Notes under the pieces: model-generated
Databases searched by the model: none
Told to the model about the DNA's origin: nothing
Seen by the model: only the letters and a program-made list of their open reading frames with translations
Translations under genes and position numbers: made by a program
DNA from: Grimontia indica
GTDB lineage: Bacteria; Pseudomonadota; Gammaproteobacteria; Enterobacterales; Vibrionaceae
Length of the DNA: 64,000 nt
Assembly: GCF_000333895.2 (NCBI RefSeq)
Contig: NZ_ANFM02000027.1
Location: forward strand, 1 to 64,000
Direction: 5' to 3'
Part shown: positions 10,601 through 18,765 of the stretch, piece after piece
Layout of the letters: the number at the start of each line of letters is the position of its first letter
Numbering within the stretch: position 1 is the stretch's first letter

Positions 10601-11302
10601 TATTTCCCATTGGCGAATGGCAAAACACTCAAGGCGGAGATTTGCAGCTCAGTGTTTTACGACACTAAAAATGAAAAGCCAATGAATGCGAACGAGGATG
10701 AAGTGTCGGCGCTGTCAGAAAGCTATGAACCAGTAAAACGCACACCTGTGCATCATCTCGGTAAATCGCACCCATCTTCACCGGGCGTGCATTTGCATGA
10801 GCGCGATGGTGTAAGCCATCTCGTGTTACGTGGTGAGCCTACTGCAGAGTTCTCTGCGGCAGTGGAAAGTGCATTAGGGCTGACCTTGCCAGTTTCACCT
10901 TGTACTTCTTCGGTGAACGATTCGCTGCAAATTTGGTGGCAATCGCCAGATGAGTGGCTGATCCTGAGCTTCGAGCAAGATGCAAGTACCATCGAGAAGA
11001 AACTTCGGGAAGCGTTGCAAGGGCATTTCCAAATCACGGATGTCAGTGGTGGGCAGACATTGCTAATGCTGACTGGTTCTCATGCCAAAGACGTGCTGAA
11101 GAAATCTGTTTCCTACGATGTCGATGGAAGAAGCTTCATCATGGGCAAGTGCGTTGGCACATCTTTCGCCAAAGGGCAGGTGTTTATGCGCCATCACAGT
11201 GAAAACTGTTATGACCTGATTGTGCGCCGAAGTTTTGCTGATTACATCGCGCTTTGGATACAGCAATCCGCCGACGAATACGGATTGGCGCTGGACTGCT
11301 GA
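7676..11302 (+). CDS. soxA: Sarcosine oxidase alpha subunit fused to gamma subunit
   Basis: At 1208 residues this is about 200 longer than a normal alpha subunit. The first part (to about residue 1005) is classical SoxA. It has an N-terminal 2Fe-2S-ferredoxin-like fold region, a dinucleotide-binding domain starting at VLIVGGGAAGLAAA near residue 175, and a C-terminal folate-binding GcvT-like domain that accepts the methyl-derived one-carbon unit to form methylene-tetrahydrofolate. The remainder (about 1025-1208) has the pattern of the separate gamma subunit SoxG (WWQSPDEWL, then DVSGGQTLLML and IVRRSFADY). No free soxG follows: the operon ends at a terminator 25 bp on. The strong GGGGAGG site overlaps the end of soxD. 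Confidence 0.92.
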   Translation: MSQINRLSEGGRIDRNSSFTFTFEGKVYQGHKGDTLASALLANGVKVVGRSFKYHRPRGILGAGAEEPNAILQLGSNEATSLPNQRATQTELYDGLTARVANAWPSLDKDFLSVVGKIGGAMMPAGFYYKTFMYPESLWPTYEKQIRKAAGLGEIPRANDPDQYDHMHQHCEVLIVGGGAAGLAAARQFLGLGQRVILVDEQSEFGGSLLHCREKINGNPATQWVAETVEHLEADHNFMLLPRSTAFGYYDHNFVGVVERLTDHLGEDVNGVRQRIHHIRAEHVLLATGAIERPLVFGNNDLPGSMLASAVQIYLRRYAVAPGNELILMTTNDEAYDAAIEWHNSGKTVVAIVDTRSFSDGERVKEAKALGISVLHGHAVTSLQGSSHVTGAEVAPIDRDGKSVTGTMRVISCDTVATSGGWSPALHLSCHTGGRPSWRDDIAGFVPSNTVEGMDYAGAVNGESALLEVIQDGAAKAKAIADALGSELAETTVPVVDTLQTDSAMAMYLVPYRLPVSRAPKQFVDFQNDVTAAGIELAVREGYESIEHIKRYTAMGFGTDQGKTGNINGMAIAANAMGKSIAETGTTIFRPMYTPVTFGALAGQHVGKLFDPARYTAMHEWHVKEGALFENVGQWKRPWYYPKNGETMDEALARECKATRESVGILDASTLGKIDIQGKDAREFLNRIYTNGWDKLAPGRCRYGLMCHEDGMVFDDGVTSCISDSHFIMTTTSGGAAGVLQWLEVWHQTEWPELEVYFTSVTDQWATMTISGPNCRNVLRQLVGDEDVSEEAMPFMSWKPMKVAGVDARVFRISFTGELSFEINVNANYGLYVWEQVMKAGEAYNITPYGTETMHILRAEKGFIIVGQDTDGSVTPQDLNMGWITGKQKTYSFLGRRSWSREDTVRTDRKQLVGLKCVESHKVIPEGAQAVDNPDQPVPMTMVGHVTSSYFSAVLGHSIAFGLIKDGLNRMGEYVYFPLANGKTLKAEICSSVFYDTKNEKPMNANEDEVSALSESYEPVKRTPVHHLGKSHPSSPGVHLHERDGVSHLVLRGEPTAEFSAAVESALGLTLPVSPCTSSVNDSLQIWWQSPDEWLILSFEQDASTIEKKLREALQGHFQITDVSGGQTLLMLTGSHAKDVLKKSVSYDVDGRSFIMGKCVGTSFAKGQVFMRHHSENCYDLIVRRSFADYIALWIQQSADEYGLALDC

Positions 11303-11327
11303 TTGGCCTACTAACTCAATACTCATT

Positions 11328-11354
11328 GCCCGCTTCATGCGGGCTTTGTTTTTC
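11328..11354 (+). terminator. Rho-independent terminator of the sox operon
   Basis: The stem GCCCGC / GCGGGC (11328-11333 and 11339-11344) with a 5-base loop is followed by TTTGTTTTT. It lies 25 bases after the soxA stop and closes the operon. Confidence 0.85.
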
Positions 11355-11390
11355 TTAGCCACGTGACGCATTAGCCACCTGCATTAGTGA

Positions 11391-11453
11391 TATTGTTTAA
11401 CACCCAAACGACCTGAAGATGCGGGATTCAGGTTATTTGGGTATTAAACAATA
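11391..11453. repeat. Short palindromic relative of the 266-bp repeat
   Basis: Two 27-base arms (11391-11417 and 11427-11453) pair with three mismatches around a 9-base loop. The core ACCCAAACGACCTGAAGATGC matches the terminal repeat of the 266-bp element at 49943-50208, so this looks like an end-to-end or internally deleted derivative. It stops five bases before the start codon of the TauE/SafE-like gene, so the transcript would carry a long hairpin at its ribosome-binding region. Confidence 0.8.
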
Positions 11454-11458
11454 ACGAG

Positions 11459-12235
11459 ATGGCGCGCTTGGATTTTATCACTGACCCTTTGTTTTACCTT
11501 ATGGCTATCCCGGCCGTGCTGATTTACGGCATCGGTAAAGGTGGGTTGGGTGGCGCGCTGGGTATCATCGCCGTTCCGCTTATGGCACTGACGATAGCAC
11601 CGACACAGGCTGCGGCTATCTTGCTACCGATTCTTCTTGTGATGGACGTATTCGCCGTTCGCTATCACTACCGCAAGGCTGATTATTCCGTGATCAAGCA
11701 AATGCTACCGGGTGCGCTGGTGGGCGTTGCACTCGCAGGCTTCTACATGCAAGCTGTTTCGCAGGCAGGATTGAAGCTGACGATTGGGGTATTGTTGCTG
11801 TGGTTTTGTGGTCAGTATTTATTGAGCCTGTTAGGAATGGCCAAGCCCGCCAGAAGGCGAAATAACATGTTGGCAGCCACGCTGTGGGGTGGTGTGAGCG
11901 GGTTTTCCAGCACCACCATCCATGCCGGTGGTGGCCCTGCGAGTATTTATCTTCTTCCTCTGAGGCTCGAAAAAGTCACGCTGGTGGCAACTATGGCGGT
12001 GTTCTTCGCTGTGTTAAATGTGGTGAAACTTATTCCTTACGCGGCTCTTGGCGAACTTGACACCAACAATTTGTCTACGGCATTGATACTCGTGCCATTG
12101 GCACCAATCGGGGTGGCGCTGGGCGTGAAGCTTCTGCATCGCGTCAGTCAGGCGCGCATTTATCAGCTTTGCTACCTGTTTCTTTTCCTGTCGGGTGTGA
12201 AGCTTTCTGTGGATGGGATCAGCGGGCTTCTTTGA
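11459..12235 (+). CDS. TauE/SafE-family (TSUP) membrane exporter
   Basis: A 258-residue protein with about eight membrane segments and the glycine-rich GIGKGGLGGALG start of the TSUP (sulfite exporter TauE/SafE) family. Members move sulfite, sulfoacetate, sulfolactate or other small anions across the inner membrane; the substrate here is unknown. Its position after the sarcosine oxidase operon, and its separation from it by a terminator and a repeat hairpin, leave open whether it serves that pathway. There is no clear ribosome site because the hairpin ends five bases upstream. Its stop codon abuts the stop of the convergent RpiR gene. Confidence 0.9.
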   Translation: MARLDFITDPLFYLMAIPAVLIYGIGKGGLGGALGIIAVPLMALTIAPTQAAAILLPILLVMDVFAVRYHYRKADYSVIKQMLPGALVGVALAGFYMQAVSQAGLKLTIGVLLLWFCGQYLLSLLGMAKPARRRNNMLAATLWGGVSGFSSTTIHAGGGPASIYLLPLRLEKVTLVATMAVFFAVLNVVKLIPYAALGELDTNNLSTALILVPLAPIGVALGVKLLHRVSQARIYQLCYLFLFLSGVKLSVDGISGLL

Positions 12236-13066
12236 CTATTTCCTGCTGAGCCTGAATGCCAGTGATACCGCCAGGCTCTGTGCTAAGCAGAGTGTCGCCG
12301 TTTGGGAGCGGAAGGATTCAACCTCTGCTTCTTTAATCACAAAGCAAACGTGGCTATTTGCCGCCAGAGGGCTCACCTGACTGTCGGTAAAAATGATTTG
12401 TTTTGCCTTTTTCATGGCGGCGAACTCACACAGCTCAACCGTTTCTGGCGAGTAAGGGGAGAAGCTCGCACCAATTACCAAGTCTTTGCTGCCCACCAAC
12501 GCTAATTGCTCAGCTGCCATGCTGCCGAATCCGTCGACAATCACAACACGGCGTTCAAGATGACGAAGTGCATAACCCAGGTATGAGGCGATGCTGAAAG
12601 CACGACGCATCGCCACGATGTATATGGTTTCCGCGTTTTCTAAAAGATCGACGGCTGCATCCAACTGCTCGGGTGCGATTGCATTGGAGAGCTCCTGAAG
12701 CGCGACGGTATTGGCGTGACTAAACTGCTGCAGAATGTCTGACGGCGTTTCCAGTTCCCTTTCTTCACCTTGGGCGTTTTGTAGCAGACGGGCGCGTTCA
12801 GTATAGCTGCTGGTTTCCTCAACAAGGTTTTTGCGGAACAGTTGCTTCATTTCGTTGAAGCCACTGAATTCAAATGCATTTGCAAAGCGGATCAGTGTTG
12901 AAGGAGGCACATTCGCATGAGTGGCAATGACGGCTACAGTGTCGAAGGCAATGCTGTTGGGGTTATCCAACACATAGTGAGCAACCTGCTGAAGCCGTTT
13001 ACTCAGATCATGATAGCGGTGACGGATTTGTTGTTGTAATTCAGCGAGGTGAGTTGCAGTTGCCAT
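12236..13066 (-). CDS. MurR/RpiR-family transcriptional regulator
   Basis: The 276-residue protein has an N-terminal RpiR-type helix-turn-helix (about residues 5-80, including PPSTLIRFANAFEFSGFNE). It is followed by a SIS domain (about 125-255) that in this family binds a phosphosugar or related ligand. It is probably a repressor or activator of neighbouring catabolic or transport genes. It is convergent with the TSUP gene, stop against stop, and lies 104 bp from the Rof-like gene. AGGGA before the ATG supports the start. Family membership is clear; the ligand is not. Confidence 0.9.
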   Translation of the reverse strand: MATATHLAELQQQIRHRYHDLSKRLQQVAHYVLDNPNSIAFDTVAVIATHANVPPSTLIRFANAFEFSGFNEMKQLFRKNLVEETSSYTERARLLQNAQGEERELETPSDILQQFSHANTVALQELSNAIAPEQLDAAVDLLENAETIYIVAMRRAFSIASYLGYALRHLERRVVIVDGFGSMAAEQLALVGSKDLVIGASFSPYSPETVELCEFAAMKKAKQIIFTDSQVSPLAANSHVCFVIKEAEVESFRSQTATLCLAQSLAVSLAFRLSRK

Positions 13067-13171
13067 AGCGATCCCTGATTTAGCACGTCTATGTCAAGTG
13101 TAATGTTTCGTTAAAGAATAGGAAATGGAATTTTTATTCCAATCCTTATACTAACAACAACGGCGGGCGAC

Positions 13172-13417
13172 TTAACTGAAAGTGATCTCGCTGAAGTGAG
13201 GGTTATCAACTAAGACCTTCATCGAGGTAACATTGTCGAGCACAACCAACACTTCTTCACCATCGACATCCAACACCATACATTCCTCTTTCTGGATATT
13301 TCGCGCGGTATCTTTGGCAATGCCTTCGTTAACGCCACCGTCTTTCATCACTAACCTCACGGGGTAGTGATACAAACAGGCGATTTCGACATAGTCATAT
13401 TCGGCACATTTAATCAT
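13172..13417 (-). CDS. rof: Rof-like Rho-binding antiterminator
   Basis: The 81-residue protein resembles Rof (YaeO), a small protein that binds the Rho hexamer and blocks its RNA-binding surface, so reducing Rho-dependent termination. The typical start of a short Cys-x-x-Tyr-Asp segment followed by an E-I/L-A-C motif is present (KCAEYDYVEIAC). A beta-rich body with the expected LVMKDG and LDNVTS blocks follows. I use the ATG at 13417 because GGAGG lies eight bases upstream. The more distal ATG at 13432 would overlap that site. It is a single-gene unit. Confidence 0.8.
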   Translation of the reverse strand: MIKCAEYDYVEIACLYHYPVRLVMKDGGVNEGIAKDTARNIQKEECMVLDVDGEEVLVVLDNVTSMKVLVDNPHFSEITFS

Positions 13418-13465
13418 GAACCTTCCCTCCATGGGTGATAGTTCTTTTAGTGTGACCCAAAGAGT

Positions 13466-13488
13466 AAAAACCCGCTAACAATAGCGGG
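13466..13488 (-). terminator. Terminator at the end of the tad operon
   Basis: On the minus strand, CCCGCT / AGCGGG (arms 13483-13488 and 13471-13476, 6-base loop) is followed by TTTTT. It lies just past the stop of the last gene of the cluster. Confidence 0.85.
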
Positions 13489-13498
13489 CTCAAATTTA

Positions 13499-14170
13499 CT
13501 ACTTGGATTCCGCCGTATTAGGCAAAGGGACTGCAACCACCTCGACACGTCGGTTCTCGGTTCTACCCGCTGCTGTTTTGTTGCTTTGTGCGGGTTTGGT
13601 TTCCCCTGCAGAGACAGTTTTGAGTTGTTTCTTGTCTCCGCCAGCATCAACCAAATAGCCTTTGACCGACTCTGCGCGTTTCAGACCCAGGGTCAGGTTG
13701 TAAGCGTGCGAACCTACGCTGTCTGTGTGACCTGTGATGGAAAGCGGTGTAGAGGAAGTTTTTATGGAATCCACAATTCTCGCCAGAATCTTCTTGCCTG
13801 TTGGTGTCAGAGAAGACTTATCAAACCCGAAGTGCACTTTAGCAATCAACCCACTTTTTCCTTGCTCTATTTTTGGGGTTTCGCGCACCAAGAGCTCTGC
13901 ACATTCTTTATTGAGGCCCGCGTTGAGCAGGGCGTTGATGAAGATTGGGGTGGTTGGAAAAGCGTTGGTTTGGCGTTCAAGTTGGAGGTAATGCGCCTTA
14001 TGAAAAAAGACATCAGTCGATTGCCCAACGTCTATTTTGAATCTGACCTCTGTTTGCTTGTCTGAACAAATGTCCTCAAACACCGTTGCCGAAATGTTAG
14101 ATGCTAGAGTCGGCATCGCCACGCTGCTCAATGCAATAAAAAGCGCAGGAAGGGTAAAGGTGGCTTTCAT
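13499..14170 (-). CDS. OmpA-domain outer-membrane protein, last gene of the tad cluster
   Basis: The protein has a signal peptide (about 23 residues, ending TLAS), a short N-terminal region with two cysteines, and a C-terminal OmpA/MotB-like peptidoglycan-binding domain. The domain includes GHTDSVGSHAYNLTLGLKRAESVKGYL. I place the start at the ATG at 14170 because it gives a clean signal peptide and has GGAG five bases upstream. An in-frame upstream start at 14224 would overlap tadG. It follows tadG by ten bases, so it should be co-transcribed. It may anchor the pilus machine to the cell wall (inference). Confidence 0.85.
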   Translation of the reverse strand: MKATFTLPALFIALSSVAMPTLASNISATVFEDICSDKQTEVRFKIDVGQSTDVFFHKAHYLQLERQTNAFPTTPIFINALLNAGLNKECAELLVRETPKIEQGKSGLIAKVHFGFDKSSLTPTGKKILARIVDSIKTSSTPLSITGHTDSVGSHAYNLTLGLKRAESVKGYLVDAGGDKKQLKTVSAGETKPAQSNKTAAGRTENRRVEVVAVPLPNTAESK

Positions 14171-14180
14171 AAATGCTCCG

Positions 14181-15506
14181 TTATTCATCGTAGTGGCGAT
14201 AGTAAAGGTGACCGACTTCTTCACTGATCAACTCAAGGACAGTGTCAAAGATTTCCTGATAAGAATCGGCAGACTGAATATTGTCTTCGCCAGCACATAT
14301 TTTTAGTCCGGGGTTGGTTTCTAGGTTATAGTCAAAACCAATGACGAAAATTTTGGCTTCAACGTCTCGCCCGTTAATCGTTTTGGCTTCAAGATCGCTG
14401 ATGATGTTGTTGCAAAGGCCTCGTTCATATAATCGAAGAGCAGCGTAGCCCGGATAGCGGTTATCGTTTGAGTTTCCATCGTTTGCTGAGTCAATACCAT
14501 CAGAAAGCACGATAATTAATTTTCGAACATTCTCGCCTTCATTGACGATTTTCGCTGCATCGATCAAACCTTCGTAAGATGCCGTACCATAATCTGGATA
14601 AAAACTGGAAATAGTTGAACGGAACTGTCTGAAGTTGTCGGTTAAATCGAGCGTGTAAAAATAAGAGTCGTCACCACTATATCTGCCGTTAATGCGGGTA
14701 TAGCGATTGTTCAAAGGATCCGAAGCGGTAGCCGAATAGTTAATATTGGGAATGTTTCGCCACCATTCCCACGTTAAACTGCTTGAATTATAGTTATAAT
14801 CTACGTTGCTGTAATAGCGGCTCCCATTGTTTGGGTACATGTTGTAACCAATGAATGCTGCACGGTTTTTTAGCTTGGAACCGTTGAGCTCTTGCTCGGT
14901 TTTTTCATTGAAAGTTTCCAGCTTTTGGGTGATGTCGGAAATGACGTCAATAACACCCCGATACTTCAACTTCCCATTCCATGATTCCTGCATTGACCCG
15001 GAAAAATCGGCAACAAAAGCAACATCAATGGTATATCCCTGATATTTTCGAGCTACGGCCTTACCGCCCATTTCCTGAACTTCTTCGTAACCCAAGTTGT
15101 AGTCGTCTTGTGGGTACCAAGAATCGAAATCAGCATTAATGACAACTTTGTATTCGGTAAATACCAAGCCTTCCTCATCATAAATACCGGGCTTTCCGCA
15201 ATCATTACCATAAATTTCGTCACAACTTTTTCGGACGATAGCAATATCTGATTGCTCAATTTCGCCATCTGGAACAAAAACGTTCGTTACTTTTTGAGCA
15301 AGCTCTTTGTTTTCGCTCTCGACTGTAGATGCATTCGCAGCAACGGCCAATGAAGCCATTTCAACCGCGTCGCCAAGTCTTGCGTGTGTTTGCAAATAGC
15401 GCGTTGACTCAACAGCAAAAACAAAAATGCTGAAGAACAAAGGATACATAATCACAAAAATAATGGTGGCTATGCCTTGTTGTTTTTTGGGTGAATGAAA
15501 ATTCAT
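14181..15506 (-). CDS. tadG: TadG-like pilus assembly protein with von Willebrand A domain
   Basis: The 441-residue protein opens with a TadE/TadG-type pseudopilin-like segment (KKQQGIATIIFVIMYPLFF). A von Willebrand factor A domain follows, beginning VAFVADFSGSMQ near residue 160. The DxSGS motif is the first part of a metal-ion-dependent adhesion site. TadG is anchored in the inner membrane, reaches into the periplasm and is required for Flp pilus biogenesis. AGGGA precedes the ATG. It lies between tadF and the OmpA gene in the operon. Confidence 0.88.
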   Translation of the reverse strand: MNFHSPKKQQGIATIIFVIMYPLFFSIFVFAVESTRYLQTHARLGDAVEMASLAVAANASTVESENKELAQKVTNVFVPDGEIEQSDIAIVRKSCDEIYGNDCGKPGIYDEEGLVFTEYKVVINADFDSWYPQDDYNLGYEEVQEMGGKAVARKYQGYTIDVAFVADFSGSMQESWNGKLKYRGVIDVISDITQKLETFNEKTEQELNGSKLKNRAAFIGYNMYPNNGSRYYSNVDYNYNSSSLTWEWWRNIPNINYSATASDPLNNRYTRINGRYSGDDSYFYTLDLTDNFRQFRSTISSFYPDYGTASYEGLIDAAKIVNEGENVRKLIIVLSDGIDSANDGNSNDNRYPGYAALRLYERGLCNNIISDLEAKTINGRDVEAKIFVIGFDYNLETNPGLKICAGEDNIQSADSYQEIFDTVLELISEEVGHLYYRHYDE

Positions 15507-15515
15507 TTTCTTTCC

Positions 15516-16070
15516 CTAGCGACCAAATGACATTGAGATTGAGCGGACTCGTTCGAAGTTTTCACCAACGATGTCGCCATACCAGTTCTTCGAGCGATAG
15601 CAAATAGTGACTTGGTAAAGCGTAAGTTTGTTGTCGAACTGGGTGATAGGAGCCATATCTATCATGTTGGATAGAACAGTGTCTGGCTGACATGCATATT
15701 GACCGAGGCTAAAGCGGTGAACATTAACAACGGGACTGATTGGCTGCTTATTGTCATCGAATTGTTGTTGTTCGATATAAAGGCCTAATCGTGATGCTTC
15801 GAAATCGCCAATAGTATCTTTGAGAGACCTTGATACGAGGTCCAAGCCTTTTGTTGCTTCGGCATAGGTGATCGTCTCATCGCCGTCAAAGAGTTCAGTG
15901 CGCTCTTTGATAAGGCTGACGAGTGAATAGGAAAGCCTATCCAGTTTTCCTTTGATGGATTGCTTGACGACCACATCCATAGTGAAAACCAAAACGAGGC
16001 TAAAACCAATCAATACCAAGACAAGTTCTATGGTGAATACGCCGCGTTGTTTATTGACTAAATTGGTCAC
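15516..16070 (-). CDS. tadF: TadF-like minor pseudopilin
   Basis: This is a TadF-type protein of 184 residues with a prepilin-like start (NKQRGVFTIELVLVLIGFSLVL). The prepilin peptidase should cut after the glycine, leaving a Glu at position 5 of the mature helix. I choose the GTG at 16070, which has AGGAG seven bases upstream; a longer frame to 16100 would overlap tadE by 50 bases. With this start the overlap is 20 bases. It is a pseudopilin of the Tad machine, probably in the inner membrane. Confidence 0.8.
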   Translation of the reverse strand: MTNLVNKQRGVFTIELVLVLIGFSLVLVFTMDVVVKQSIKGKLDRLSYSLVSLIKERTELFDGDETITYAEATKGLDLVSRSLKDTIGDFEASRLGLYIEQQQFDDNKQPISPVVNVHRFSLGQYACQPDTVLSNMIDMAPITQFDNKLTLYQVTICYRSKNWYGDIVGENFERVRSISMSFGR

Positions 16071-16527
16071 GTTCAAACTCCTGAATGCCAAATACTTCAC
16101 GGGCTAAAGTAATATTCTGTAAGCCGCCTACCCAATTGAAAACTGACGAGTAGTCATAGCTCACTCTATAGAGCGCAATGGGGTTGTCCTCTCGCTCTTC
16201 GCTTCCTTGACTGTTAGGGGAGGTGGCATCGTTATAAGACTCGTAATAACGTACCGATATATTGAATTTGTTGCGGTCTAGAAATCGAGCCCAAGTGCTA
16301 TCGTTGTCATTGAGCGTGCGCATGAATACATCGGTGTAGTCACTGTTTGCAGATGTTCTGGCATTGCGTGATGACTCAGCGATGGCATAGTCGACGGCGG
16401 ATGAAATGAATCCCATGATGCACAACTCCACCCAAAATATCAGAACATAAAATAGAGCCATGAATCCAAGAACGAATTCAATGGCAACAACACCACGTTG
16501 TTTGTTCATATTATTTTTATTTTGCAT
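16051..16527 (-). CDS. tadE: TadE-like minor pseudopilin
   Basis: The 158-residue protein has the TadE signature: a basic start, then RGVVAIEFVLGFMALFYVLIFW, a prepilin-type cleavage and membrane helix. TadE is processed by the TadV peptidase and is needed for pilus assembly. It lies ten bases downstream of tadD and overlaps tadF. A second in-frame ATG at 16509 is possible, but neither start has a strong ribosome site. Confidence 0.85.
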   Translation of the reverse strand: MQNKNNMNKQRGVVAIEFVLGFMALFYVLIFWVELCIMGFISSAVDYAIAESSRNARTSANSDYTDVFMRTLNDNDSTWARFLDRNKFNISVRYYESYNDATSPNSQGSEEREDNPIALYRVSYDYSSVFNWVGGLQNITLAREVFGIQEFERDQFSQ

Positions 16528-16537
16528 TTCCGTATCT

Positions 16538-17893
16538 CTAAGCCTTCCATCGAATGAAAAGTTTGTTTCCTTTAACTTGAACCTCAGGCTTACCCTGTTT
16601 GTCGTCCCTCATTTCAAGTACGATACGTACAAAGTTTTCATGTTCCCCCAGAACCAATTTTTTAGCGGGACCTTCTTTGTAATAACGACGCCGCTTTGTG
16701 GTGAAATCTTTTGCACCCTCAATGTCAAACACCCACTTTTTGCGTTTCTCCAAATACTCTGTATTGATTTGTCCCAGTGGAAAATCAGATGTTGCTATGT
16801 ATTCTTCACCTTCAGCGGTTGATTTATATTCAACGTGAGTCACCAAGCGACGCGATTTAGCAAACTGACGTTTTTTCTTGGTTTCAGCCAGTTCTGCCAG
16901 CCGTTTCGCTTGTTTTTCTTCTTCAATCGCTCGCTGAGCGCTCTTGGCTTTTGCTTGCTCCATTTTTATTCGGAGTTTTGCTAGTTGGTCATTTGAGCCT
17001 GTCGCTGTATTTAGTTCTGGTTGGGCCGGGCTTGTTACAATGTTCGACTGAACCTTTGGCCCACTCTCCATATTGCCCTTTGTCGCAACATCTTGCTGTT
17101 TTGTCTTTACTGGTTCAGGCTGCTTGTCTTGTTTTCCCATTGGCACTGAAGCGGATTTCTCAACATATGTGAGCTTATTTGTGTTGAGAGTTGTGGCCCG
17201 AAGTCCCGTAAACTTCTCGGCGAGATAGGTATCATTTTCGCTGTTTGCCAGTAATTGACTGAATGCGCGTGTTTTGCCAGCTTTAGCATAAGCGAGAAGT
17301 AGGTTGGCTTTGGCCTTATCATCGGCTCTACCTGCCTGAACAAGTGGGGCGAGAATATCAATAGCTTCGTCGTAGTCACCTTTCAAAAGCGCCATCATCG
17401 CTAAATTATTTTTTACTGCGGCATCGTTGTAGTGATTTTTCCTTGCGGTTTCAAAGGCCGTGGTGGCATCGGCAAATTTTCCTTGTTCAGCCAGAATCAA
17501 CCCTCTGAGGTTGTGTGCTTCACCTAAACCTTTTTCCTTTCGAATTGCGGTATTCGCATGTTGTTCAGCTAACGTCAATTTGCCTTGATCGAGAAAAACG
17601 TTTGCACGAAGAAGGGCGAGTTCTGCGCTATCCAGCTTCCTGGGAGATATTTGGGATAGTTGGAACATGGCAGCTTCTGCATCTCCCAACTTGTAATGTG
17701 CTGATGCGAGCTTGAATCTCGTGGCGGCAGATGGTTCTTCTTGCAGCTGCCTTTCGTAGCGTTTTACAAGAGCAGCATAGTTTCCTGAGTTAATGAGGAT
17801 GTCTTCACCGTTATCTTTCACGTACTGAGATGGTGAAGAAGAGGTACAACCTACTAATAGGGTTGCTGCAAAAAAATAAGCGAAGATTTTCAT
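16538..17893 (-). CDS. tadD: TadD-like TPR lipoprotein with C-terminal AMIN-like domain
   Basis: The N-terminus is a lipoprotein signal with the lipobox LLVGC (Cys16). Tetratricopeptide repeats occupy about residues 35-215 (for example FKLASAHYKLGDAEAAMF and AHNLRGLILAEQGKFADA), as in TadD, the periplasmic scaffold of the Tad machine. A low-complexity Lys/Gln/Ala-rich linker follows, probably partly coiled coil. The last 90 residues (YIATSDFPLGQ through VKGNKLFIRW) look like an AMIN-type domain, which in other proteins binds peptidoglycan or a secretin. At 451 residues it is longer than TadD proteins I know. It overlaps tadC by one base. Confidence 0.82.
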   Translation of the reverse strand: MKIFAYFFAATLLVGCTSSSPSQYVKDNGEDILINSGNYAALVKRYERQLQEEPSAATRFKLASAHYKLGDAEAAMFQLSQISPRKLDSAELALLRANVFLDQGKLTLAEQHANTAIRKEKGLGEAHNLRGLILAEQGKFADATTAFETARKNHYNDAAVKNNLAMMALLKGDYDEAIDILAPLVQAGRADDKAKANLLLAYAKAGKTRAFSQLLANSENDTYLAEKFTGLRATTLNTNKLTYVEKSASVPMGKQDKQPEPVKTKQQDVATKGNMESGPKVQSNIVTSPAQPELNTATGSNDQLAKLRIKMEQAKAKSAQRAIEEEKQAKRLAELAETKKKRQFAKSRRLVTHVEYKSTAEGEEYIATSDFPLGQINTEYLEKRKKWVFDIEGAKDFTTKRRRYYKEGPAKKLVLGEHENFVRIVLEMRDDKQGKPEVQVKGNKLFIRWKA

Positions 17894-18765
17894 TAACCTA
17901 ACATCCTCATAACTCCTGGTGCGGTAATCAAAATCACGATTGGCATCATGATGAAAATGATCAAAGGAACAGACATTTTTGAAGCTAGCTTGCCGGCTTT
18001 TTCCTCCAGAGAGAGCAATTGAATTTCACGTATGTCTCTCGCCAACGTTGAAAGAACACCGTAAATTGAGGTTCCGTGCTGCATGCTTTGAGAGAGTGTC
18101 ATCACGAAGCTGCGCATTTCAGGAGCAGGGATCCGCTCATGCAGTTCTCTCAAAGCTTTTTCAAGACCGACAGTTTGAGACCTATCTCTCAGGCGTTTAA
18201 GCATATAGGCCATATCTCTATCAAATGCAGCCATTTCAGATGTGAGATAAAACAAGGTTGTTTCGATAGTCATGCCTGTTTGTACACAAACGCCCATTAG
18301 ATCGAGAAGGTAGGGTAGTTTTCGGGTTAGTTTGGATGCTAAAGCTCGGCGACGCATGTCCAGATAAATATCAGGAGCGATAACAACTGCTACGACGAGT
18401 AGACTCAACCACATCACCTTTGAAGTGACTGATTCACTGAGAGGTGTGTCGCCCGAAAACAAAATAATCAGGGTGCCTACAGCACAGACCGTGTACTTGA
18501 TAAGGAAGTAGTAAGGCGCGAGGGAGGTATTGTAAAAACCTGCACCGATAAACTTCTCTTCAATTTCCCGGTTTGTACCTGCAAGAAAACTAGCTGTAAA
18601 ACTGGCTATCTCAGACATCGCCGATTTTTGGGTAGATGCGGTTGGAGCGTCGAGTGTCTGGCGTATGCGGTAGCGGCGAAAAAACGAAACATAAATCCCG
18701 GTAAGAATCACTGCCGCACCAACGGATATCAGCAAGGTGTAGAAAACTATCTGTACACCAGTCAT
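17893..18765 (-). CDS. tadC: Tad inner-membrane platform protein TadC
   Basis: The 290-residue protein has a type II secretion F domain and about four membrane segments. It is the second of the paired platform proteins (TadB/TadC) on which the pilus is built. The cytoplasmic loop (about residues 150-250) contains TGMTIETTLFYL and the SQSMQHGTSIYGVL segment typical of the family. It is linked to both neighbours by one-base TAATG overlaps, so tadB-C-D are tightly coupled. Confidence 0.9.
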   Translation of the reverse strand: MTGVQIVFYTLLISVGAAVILTGIYVSFFRRYRIRQTLDAPTASTQKSAMSEIASFTASFLAGTNREIEEKFIGAGFYNTSLAPYYFLIKYTVCAVGTLIILFSGDTPLSESVTSKVMWLSLLVVAVVIAPDIYLDMRRRALASKLTRKLPYLLDLMGVCVQTGMTIETTLFYLTSEMAAFDRDMAYMLKRLRDRSQTVGLEKALRELHERIPAPEMRSFVMTLSQSMQHGTSIYGVLSTLARDIREIQLLSLEEKAGKLASKMSVPLIIFIMMPIVILITAPGVMRMLG

